Positions 1 through 5,677 of a stretch of DNA of 19,693 nt are shown one piece after another; the stretch's first letter is position 1, and each line of letters opens with the position of its first letter. The notes under the pieces are model-generated. The model did not search any database. It had not been told where the DNA came from and was given only the letters and a program-made list of their open reading frames with translations. The stretch lies in contig JBNJGE010000039.1 in NCBI GenBank assembly GCA_051747505.1, forward strand, positions 1 to 19,693, in the 5' to 3' direction. The stretch is from Albimonas sp051747505. GTDB taxonomy: Bacteria > Pseudomonadota > Alphaproteobacteria > Rhodobacterales > Rhodobacteraceae. A program made the position numbers and the translations under genes.

Positions 1-16
1 GGTGTGGGCGGGGGGC

Positions 17-48
17 GGGGCGGGGGGGGGCGCGCGCCCCCCCGCCCC
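17..48. repeat. G/C-only inverted repeat ahead of the livH-like gene
   Basis: Bases 24-43 are a perfect palindrome: seven G, then CGCGCG, then seven C. It can extend with a two-base bulge, pairing C21 with G44 and G17-20 with C45-48, to about a 12-bp stem. The whole 1-60 stretch is almost only G and C. It lies just before the first permease gene. It may be an intercistronic hairpin behind a binding-protein gene outside the window, or a poorly resolved GC-rich sequence. No T-tract follows, so it is not a classical intrinsic terminator. Confidence 0.5.
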
Positions 49-70
49 CGCGACGGGGGGAGCCAACCGC

Positions 71-991
71 GTGTCCGCCACGCTGCTGATCGAGCAGGTC
101 CTGAACGGCCTGCAATACGGATTCATGCTGTTCCTGATGGCCGCCGGGCTGACGCTCGTCTTCGGCGTCATGGGGCTGATCAACCTCGCCCATGGCTCGC
201 TCTACATGGTCGGCGCCTTCGCCTGCGCGGGCGTGGCGGCGGCCACCGGCTCCTACTGGCTGGGCCTCGCCGCGGCGCTGGCCGCCGCGGCCGCCGCCGG
301 CGCGGTGGTGGAGGTCGCCGTCATCCGCCGCCTCTACGCCCGCGACCATCTCGACCAGGTGCTCGCCACTTTCGCCCTGATCCTGGTCTTCTCCGAGGGG
401 ACGCGCTGGCTCTTCGGCTCCTTCCCCCTCTTCCTCTCTCCGCCCGAGGCGCTCTCAGGCGCGGTCCGCCTCCCCGGCGGCCTCGACTATCCCCTGTTCC
501 GGCTCGTCCTGATCCTGGCCGGCGGCGCCATCGCCGTCGCCCTCTTCCGCCTGATCGGCCGCACGCGGTTGGGCATGCGCATCCGCGCCGGCGAATCCGA
601 CCGTGAGATGATCGCCGCGCTGGGCGTGAACATCACCCGCCTCTACACCGTCGTCTTCGCCCTCGGCGCCGGGCTGGCCGGCCTCGCCGGCGCGCTGGTC
701 GGCACGCTGCAATCCGTGCAGGTCGGCATGGGCGAGCCGGTGCTGATCCTCGCCTTCGTGGTCATCGTCATCGGCGGCATCGGCTCCATCGCCGGCGCGC
801 TGGTTGGCGCCCTGCTGGTCGGCATGACCGACACGCTCGGCAAGTTCCTGCTGCCCATCGCCTTCGGCGCCGTCATGGAGCCGTCCGAGGCCACCGCCGT
901 CGGCTCCGCGCTCGCCTCCATGCTGATCTACATCCTGATGGCCGCCGTGCTCGTCATCCGCCCCACAGGCCTGTTCGGAGGCCGCGCCTGA
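71..991 (+). CDS. livH: Branched-chain amino acid-type ABC transporter permease (LivH family)
   Basis: This is an inner-membrane permease of about 306 residues that would pair with the LivM-type permease encoded next. The N-terminus (LIEQVLNGLQYGFMLFLMAAGLTLVFGVMGLINLAHGSLYMVGAF, here split: LNGLQYG, GLTLVFGVMGLINLAHG) is the hallmark of LivH proteins. Several hydrophobic segments follow, and the cytoplasmic loop GMRIRAGESDREMIAALGVN is the ATPase-coupling region. The frame stays open to base 2, but the upstream part is a low-complexity G/C translation. GTG at 71 follows a GGGGGGAG ribosome site at about 8 bases and begins the family-like sequence, so I chose it. The stop shares one base with the next ATG. 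The substrate cannot be read from the permease; branched-chain amino acids, other amino acids, amides or aromatic acids are all possible. Confidence 0.9.
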   Translation: MSATLLIEQVLNGLQYGFMLFLMAAGLTLVFGVMGLINLAHGSLYMVGAFACAGVAAATGSYWLGLAAALAAAAAAGAVVEVAVIRRLYARDHLDQVLATFALILVFSEGTRWLFGSFPLFLSPPEALSGAVRLPGGLDYPLFRLVLILAGGAIAVALFRLIGRTRLGMRIRAGESDREMIAALGVNITRLYTVVFALGAGLAGLAGALVGTLQSVQVGMGEPVLILAFVVIVIGGIGSIAGALVGALLVGMTDTLGKFLLPIAFGAVMEPSEATAVGSALASMLIYILMAAVLVIRPTGLFGGRA

Positions 992-1971
992 TGCTGCCCG
1001 AGCGCGTCCTCAACGCCCTCGTCTTCGCCGCCCTGCTGGGCACGGCCCTCGCCGCCCAGCTGATGGGCGAGCCCTTCATCATCACGCTGGCCACCAAGGC
1101 CGCCATCCTCGGCCTCGCCGGCGTCGGCCTGAACCTCGCCCTCGGCCTCGGCGGCCTCGTCTCCTTCGGCCATGCGGCCTTCTTCGGGCTGGGGGGCTAC
1201 ACGGCCGGTATCCTCGCGGCCTCCGCCATGAACTACCAGCCGGTCATGACCTGGCCCCTCGAGCTCTCCGGAACCAACCAAATGCTGACGATCTGGCCCG
1301 TCGCGCTCGTCGTCTCCGGCCTCGCCGCGCTGGTGATCGGCGCGCTCAGCCTGCGCACCTCCGGCGTCTATTTCATCATGGTCACGCTGGCCTTCGCGCA
1401 GATGCTCTACTACTTCGCCATCTCTTGGCCCGAATACGGCGGCGAGGACGGCCTCTCCTTCTTCGTCCGCAACGAATTTCCCGGGGCCAACACCTTCGAC
1501 CCCATCCAGTATTTCGCGATCTGCGCCGGCCTGCTGGCCCTCGCCCTCGGCCTCTCGGCCCTGCTCGCCCGCTCCCGCTTCGGCCTCGCCCTGCAGGGCG
1601 CCCGGCAGAACCCGCGCCGGGTGGCGAGCCTCGGCATCCGCCCCTTCGGCGTGCGCCTGACCGCCTTCGTCGTCTCGGCCATGATCACCGGCCTGGCCGG
1701 CGCCCTCTACGCCGATCTCAACCGCTTCGTCAGCCCGACCATGCTCAGCTGGCACACCTCCGGCGAGATCATGGTCTTCGTCATCCTCGGCGGCATCGGC
1801 CGCCTGTGCGGCCCTGTCGCCGGCGCCGGGCTCTTCATCCTGCTCGAACACCAGCTCGGCGGCGTGTCCGAGCACTGGCCCGCCCTGCTGGGCCTGCTGC
1901 TCCTCGCTGTCGTCCTCTACGCCCGCGGCGGCCTCATCGGCGCGCTGGCGCGGGAGCCGCGCGATGGCTGA
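991..1971 (+). CDS. livM: Branched-chain amino acid-type ABC transporter permease (LivM family)
   Basis: This is the second permease of the heterodimeric membrane channel, 326 residues, a usual length for LivM. The conserved block AILGLAGVGLNLALGLGGLVSFGHAAFFGLGGY (GLNLALGLGGLVSFGHAAF is diagnostic) sits near residue 45. The coupling loop LQGARQNPRRVASLGI is near residue 205, and the C-terminal segment EIMVFVILGGIGRLCGPVAGA is typical. The ATG overlaps the upstream stop by one base (TGATG), which points to translational coupling. The insert between transmembrane segments around residues 80-100 (NYQPVMTWPLELSGTNQM) is periplasmic and somewhat long. It ends 8 bases inside the next gene. The family is clear; the substrate is not. 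Confidence 0.92.
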   Translation: MLPERVLNALVFAALLGTALAAQLMGEPFIITLATKAAILGLAGVGLNLALGLGGLVSFGHAAFFGLGGYTAGILAASAMNYQPVMTWPLELSGTNQMLTIWPVALVVSGLAALVIGALSLRTSGVYFIMVTLAFAQMLYYFAISWPEYGGEDGLSFFVRNEFPGANTFDPIQYFAICAGLLALALGLSALLARSRFGLALQGARQNPRRVASLGIRPFGVRLTAFVVSAMITGLAGALYADLNRFVSPTMLSWHTSGEIMVFVILGGIGRLCGPVAGAGLFILLEHQLGGVSEHWPALLGLLLLAVVLYARGGLIGALAREPRDG

Positions 1972-2713
1972 GCCCGTCCTGGAGCTACGCGGCCTGACCA
2001 AACGCTTCGGCGCCCTCACGGCCACCAACAACGTCTCCCTCGACCTGCGGCAGGGCGAGATCCACGCCCTCATCGGCCCCAACGGCGCCGGCAAGTCCAC
2101 GCTGATCGCCCAGATCACCGGGGAGCTGCGTCCCGACGCCGGAGAGATCCGCTTCCTCGGCCGGCGCATCGACGCGCTGGACCCCGCAGGGCGCGCCCGT
2201 CTCGGCCTCGCCCGCAGCTTCCAGGTCTCCTCCGTCGCCCCCGGCTTCACCGCCCTGCAGAACGTCATGCTCGCCGTCCAGGGCGCCCAGGGCCGAACCT
2301 TCCGCTTCCTCCGTCCGGCCCTGTCCGACCGCACCCTCACCGAGCCCGCCCGCGAGGCCCTCGCCCGCGCCGGCCTCACGGGCCGCGAGGCGACCCCCGC
2401 CGGCGATCTCGCCCATGGCGAGCGCCGCAAGCTCGAAATCGCCATGGCCCTCGCCCTGCGCCCCCGCGCCTTCCTCCTCGACGAACCCATGGCCGGCATG
2501 GGCCCCGAGGGCGCCAGACAGCTGACCGCACTCCTCTCGGACCTGCGCGCCGAGGCCCCCATCCTGCTGGTCGAGCACGACATGGACGCCGTCTTCGCGC
2601 TCGCCGACCGCATCTCCGTCCTCGTGTACGGCCGCGTCATCGCCACCGGCACGGTGGATCAGATCCGCGCCGATGCCGAGGTGCGCCGCGCCTATCTGGG
2701 GGAGAGCGTATGA
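1964..2713 (+). CDS. livG: Branched-chain amino acid-type ABC transporter ATP-binding protein (LivG family)
   Basis: This is a cytoplasmic ATPase of 249 residues that powers the LivHM-type channel with the LivF-type partner. Walker A is GPNGAGKS at residues 38-45. The Q-loop is in RSFQ near 84-87, and the signature LAHGERRKLEIAMAL starts at 149. Walker B is FLLDEP at 170-175, and the switch histidine is H205 in VEHDMD. The signature reads LAHGE rather than LSGGQ, a variation common in this subfamily. The GAT-like insert (residues about 88-125) seen in LivG proteins is present. Its start overlaps livM by 8 bases, and its stop overlaps the next start (ATGA), so all four genes are one operon. 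Confidence 0.93.
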   Translation: MAEPVLELRGLTKRFGALTATNNVSLDLRQGEIHALIGPNGAGKSTLIAQITGELRPDAGEIRFLGRRIDALDPAGRARLGLARSFQVSSVAPGFTALQNVMLAVQGAQGRTFRFLRPALSDRTLTEPAREALARAGLTGREATPAGDLAHGERRKLEIAMALALRPRAFLLDEPMAGMGPEGARQLTALLSDLRAEAPILLVEHDMDAVFALADRISVLVYGRVIATGTVDQIRADAEVRRAYLGESV

Positions 2714-3399
2714 CCGCCCTCCTGCAAGCCGACTCGCTGGAGGTCTTCTACGGCCACGCCCAGTCCCTCTTCGGCGTCTCGCTCGAGGTCGCCGAGGGCG
2801 AGGTCGTCGCCCTGATGGGCCGCAACGGCATGGGCAAGACGACGACCATCCGCGCCATCTGTCGCCTGCTGCCCCTGACCTCCGGCCGCCTCAGCTTCGC
2901 CGGCCAGGACCTCGCCCGGCTGCCCAGCCACCGCGCGGCCCGCCTCGGCCTCGGCCTCGTCCCCGAGGGTCGGCGCATCTTCCCCAATCTCACGGTGGAG
3001 GAGAACCTGCTCGCCGCCGCCCGTCCCGGCGACTGGACGCTGGCGCGCGTCCACGCCCTCTTCCCGCGCCTTGAGGAGCGCCGTGTCCAGTCCGGCGCCA
3101 CCCTCTCGGGCGGAGAGCAGCAGATGCTCGCCATCGCCCGCGCCCTGATGACCAACCCGCGCCTGCTGATACTCGACGAGGCCACCGAGGGCCTCGCCCC
3201 CGTCGTCCGCGCCGAGATCTGGCAAGCCGTGCGGTCCCTCAAGACCGCCGGCCTCTCCATCCTGCTGGTGGACAAGTCCCTGCGCGAACTCTCCGAGACC
3301 GCCGACCGCGCCGTGATCCTGGAGCGCGGCGCGGATGTCTGGACCGGCCCGATGGACGGGCTCACGCCAGAGCTTGCGGACCGTTACCTCGGCGTCTGA
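2710..3399 (+). CDS. livF: Branched-chain amino acid-type ABC transporter ATP-binding protein (LivF family)
   Basis: This is the second cytoplasmic ATPase, 229 residues, and closes the operon. Walker A is GRNGMGKT at 37-44, LSGGEQQMLAIARAL begins at 132, and Walker B is LLILDEATEGLAP at 152. The LVPEGRRIFPNLTVEENL block near 83-100 is diagnostic for LivF. The switch region, usually LLVEQN (or H) in LivF, reads ILLVDKSLRELSETADRAVILERG, with K189 in the switch position. Similar VDK variants are, to my recollection, a recognisable LivF subgroup, so I take this as lineage rather than damage. The gene ends 4 bases from the end of the convergent oxidoreductase gene, with no room for a separate terminator. 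Confidence 0.92.
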   Translation: MTALLQADSLEVFYGHAQSLFGVSLEVAEGEVVALMGRNGMGKTTTIRAICRLLPLTSGRLSFAGQDLARLPSHRAARLGLGLVPEGRRIFPNLTVEENLLAAARPGDWTLARVHALFPRLEERRVQSGATLSGGEQQMLAIARALMTNPRLLILDEATEGLAPVVRAEIWQAVRSLKTAGLSILLVDKSLRELSETADRAVILERGADVWTGPMDGLTPELADRYLGV

Positions 3400-3403
3400 C
3401 CCC

Positions 3404-4390
3404 TCAGCCCGGATCCGCCGTCAGCAGCACCTTGCCCGAGCGCCCCTCCCGCGCCGCATGCGCCACGGCCTCTCTGACGCGGGAGAGAGGGTAGCGCGCC
3501 TCCACCGGCGTCGCGATCTCGCCCGCCTGCAGGCGCTCCAGCAGACTGGCATAGACGCGCCTGATCTCCTCCGCCCCGGCCTGCGCGAACCAGTCGGCCA
3601 GCCAGAAGCCGCGCAGATGCACGTCGCGAAACACCAGGTCCGCGACGTCGATCCGCGCCCTCTGGCCGGAAAGCAGCCCGTAGACCGCCACCACGCCGCC
3701 CTTGCCGCAGGCGCTCGCCAGCTCGCCGGTCATCTCGCCGCCCACGGCGTCCAGCGCCAGCTTGGGCGGCGCGCCGGCCGCCTGGGCGATCTTGTCGGAC
3801 AGATGCCCCGCCCGGTCATCGACCACCACCGCGTCCGCCCCCAGCTCGCGCAGTTCCGGCATCAGCTCGGCGCGACGCACGATGTTGACGGTGTGCAGAC
3901 CCTTCGCCTTCGCGAACCGGATCACCAGACGGCCCACGGCCGAGTTCGCCGCCGACTGCGCCACCCAGTCGCCGCGCGCCAGATCCGCCAGCCCCAGCAT
4001 GATCTCCGCCGTCGCCGGGTTGGCCTTGAGCATCGCCGCCTGCTCGGGGTCCGCGCCCTCGGGAACCGGGATCACCCCCTTGGCCGAGGTCACCAGCATC
4101 TCCTGCCAGCACGGCCCGCCCAGCGGCAGCACCCGCTGGCCGACCGAGAGCCCCTCGACCCCCTCGCCCAGTTTGTCCACCACGCCCAGCGCCTCCGCAC
4201 CCGGCGTGGCCGGCAGCGTCTCCGGCCTGTCGCCATACCGCCCCTCGATGCGCAGCAGGTCGGCGGGGTTGATCGGCATCACCTCCAGCTTCAGCCGCAC
4301 CTGCCCCGGCCCGGGCTCGGGCGCGGTCTCGTCGATCACCTTCACCATCTCGGCCGGCGCGCCATGCGCCTCGAAGATCACGCGCTTCAT
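3404..4390 (-). CDS. Zinc-free MDR oxidoreductase, 2-enoyl thioester reductase (MECR/ETR)-like
   Basis: This is a 328-residue NADPH-dependent medium-chain dehydrogenase/reductase, probably acting on an enoyl thioester or a related alpha,beta-unsaturated substrate. The N-terminal GroES-like half contains MPINPADLLRIEGRYG (residues 38-53). In MECR/ETR proteins this segment carries the active-site tyrosine, matching Y52 here. The Rossmann part has SAANSAVGRLVIRFAKAKG (146-164), the enoyl-reductase form of the nucleotide-binding loop, followed by TVNIVRR. No zinc-ligand cysteines are seen. The ATG at 4390 was chosen over an upstream in-frame start because an AGGAGGAG ribosome site lies 6 bases before it and homology begins there. 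A generic quinone reductase is the main alternative. It is divergent from the glycerol-dehydrogenase-like gene. Confidence 0.85.
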   Translation of the reverse strand: MKRVIFEAHGAPAEMVKVIDETAPEPGPGQVRLKLEVMPINPADLLRIEGRYGDRPETLPATPGAEALGVVDKLGEGVEGLSVGQRVLPLGGPCWQEMLVTSAKGVIPVPEGADPEQAAMLKANPATAEIMLGLADLARGDWVAQSAANSAVGRLVIRFAKAKGLHTVNIVRRAELMPELRELGADAVVVDDRAGHLSDKIAQAAGAPPKLALDAVGGEMTGELASACGKGGVVAVYGLLSGQRARIDVADLVFRDVHLRGFWLADWFAQAGAEEIRRVYASLLERLQAGEIATPVEARYPLSRVREAVAHAAREGRSGKVLLTADPG

Positions 4391-4520
4391 CGGGGGCTCC
4401 TCCTCTTGCCTGCCGCGCGCAGTTGGCGGCGGCCGCCCGCCGCCGTCAAGCCGCCCGCTTGCGCGCGCCACCCGCCCTCGCGCATCCTCGCCCGGACCGC
4501 CCCGCCAGAGGACCCCGCCC
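4391..4520. promoter_or_regulatory. Divergent intergenic region between the MDR and GldA-like genes
   Basis: These 130 bases must hold promoters for both flanking genes. A strong ribosome site for the minus-strand gene is at 4397-4404 (CTCCTCCT on +). AGAGGA at about 4507-4512 serves the plus-strand gene. Between them is an interrupted palindrome, CAAGC-CGCCC-GCTTG, at 4447-4461, which could be an operator. No convincing -35/-10 pair can be read in this GC-rich sequence. Confidence 0.45.
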
Positions 4521-5609
4521 ATGACCCGCATCTTCGGCGCCCCCTCCCGCTACATCCAGGGCCCCGGCGCGAGCGAACGCCTCGCCCCCGCCCTCGCCGC
4601 GTGGGGCCCGCGCGCCGCGGCCGTCGCGGACCCCATCGCCGCCGACCTTCTCGGCGAGCGCCTGCGCGATAGCGCCCGGGCCGCCGGCGTCGACCTCTCC
4701 CTCAACCCCTTCTCCGGCGAATGCACCGCCGACGAGATCGACCGACAGGTCGAGCTCGCCCGCCTCGACGGCGCCTCCGCGATCGTCGGCCTGGGCGGCG
4801 GCAAGGCGATCGACACCGCCAAGGGCGCCGCGCAGGCCCTCGGCCTGCCGCTGATCGTCCTGCCCACCATCGCCAGCAACGACGCCCCCACCAGCGCCCT
4901 GATCGTCATCTATGACGACGCCCACCGGGTGGCCGAGGCCCGCCGCACGCCCCGCAACCCCGACCTCGTGCTGGTGGACACCGAAATCATCGCCAACGCC
5001 CCCGCCCGGTTCCTGCGCGCCGGCATCGCCGACGGCCTCTCCAAGACCTTCGAGGCCCGCCAGTGCATGCAGGCCGGGGGCCGCAACTTCCTCGACGGCG
5101 CGCCGCCGGAGGCCGCCCTCGCCCTGGCCGACCGCGCCTGGAACATCCTGCGCGCCGACGGCGAAGCGGCGCTCGCCGATGTCGAGGCCCGCCGCGTCAC
5201 CGACGCCCTCGAGCGGGTGGTCGAGGCCGCCGTCCTCCTCAGTGGCCTGGGCTTCGAGAACGGCGGCCTTTCCCTCACTCACGCCCTCATGCGCGGCCTG
5301 ACGGCAGAGCCCGAGCTCGCCTCCCGCCTGCACGGCGAGCTCGTCGCCTACGCCCTCCTCGTACAGCTGACGCTGGAGGGCCGCGACCCCGCCTTCCTCG
5401 CCGACCTGCGCGCCTTCCACGCCCGCCTCGGCCTGCCCCGCTCCCTGGCCGATCTCGGCGGCCCCGAACCCTCCGAGGCTCTCGGCCTGCGCGTCGGCGC
5501 CCTCACGCTGGAGGCCCCCTACGCCCGCCACTTCGACCGCCCCCTCTCGCCTGCCGACATCGCCACCGCAATGGCGCAGGTCGAAAGCGCCGCTGCGGCC
5601 GCCGCTTGA
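4521..5609 (+). CDS. gldA: Glycerol dehydrogenase-like metal-dependent alcohol dehydrogenase (GldA family)
   Basis: This is a 362-residue NAD-dependent dehydrogenase of the iron/zinc-dependent alcohol dehydrogenase superfamily, expected to oxidise glycerol to dihydroxyacetone or act on a similar polyol. The NAD loop GLGGGKAIDTAKGAA is at 90-104, and PTIASNDAPTSALIVIYDD at 115-133 closely follows the GldA pattern. Metal ligands equivalent to the Asp/His/His of glycerol dehydrogenase are visible: D171 in GIADGLSKTFEA, H254 in SLTHALMRGL and H271 in RLHGELVAY. The length matches the family. The start at 4521 follows AGAGGA at 8 bases. Its stop codon lies inside a predicted FNR box for the next gene. 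The substrate is inferred from family only. Confidence 0.9.
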   Translation: MTRIFGAPSRYIQGPGASERLAPALAAWGPRAAAVADPIAADLLGERLRDSARAAGVDLSLNPFSGECTADEIDRQVELARLDGASAIVGLGGGKAIDTAKGAAQALGLPLIVLPTIASNDAPTSALIVIYDDAHRVAEARRTPRNPDLVLVDTEIIANAPARFLRAGIADGLSKTFEARQCMQAGGRNFLDGAPPEAALALADRAWNILRADGEAALADVEARRVTDALERVVEAAVLLSGLGFENGGLSLTHALMRGLTAEPELASRLHGELVAYALLVQLTLEGRDPAFLADLRAFHARLGLPRSLADLGGPEPSEALGLRVGALTLEAPYARHFDRPLSPADIATAMAQVESAAAAAA

Positions 5610-5619
5610 TCCGCGTCAA
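5606..5619 (+). promoter_or_regulatory. FNR/CRP-family (Fnr/FixK/Anr-type) operator
   Basis: The sequence TTGATCCGCGTCAA matches the dyad TTGAT-N4-ATCAA at 9 of 10 defined positions. Its centre is 65.5 bases upstream of the ATPase start codon. That would place the transcription start near 5654 if the site sits at -41.5, as in class II FNR activation. A weak -10-like CAGGGT is at 5642-5647. It overlaps the stop of the upstream dehydrogenase. FNR and FixK share this site, so which regulator binds cannot be told from sequence. Confidence 0.7.
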
Positions 5620-5677
5620 GACTCGCCCGAAGGATCCGAAGCAGGGTGGCGCCCGCACGAGTCGGGGACCGGAGCGC

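Noticed and set aside
4391..4531. N-terminal extension of the MDR oxidoreductase to 4531
   Set aside because: It overlaps the divergent gene's start and reads Arg/Gly-rich. AGGAGGAG just before ATG 4390 decides the start.
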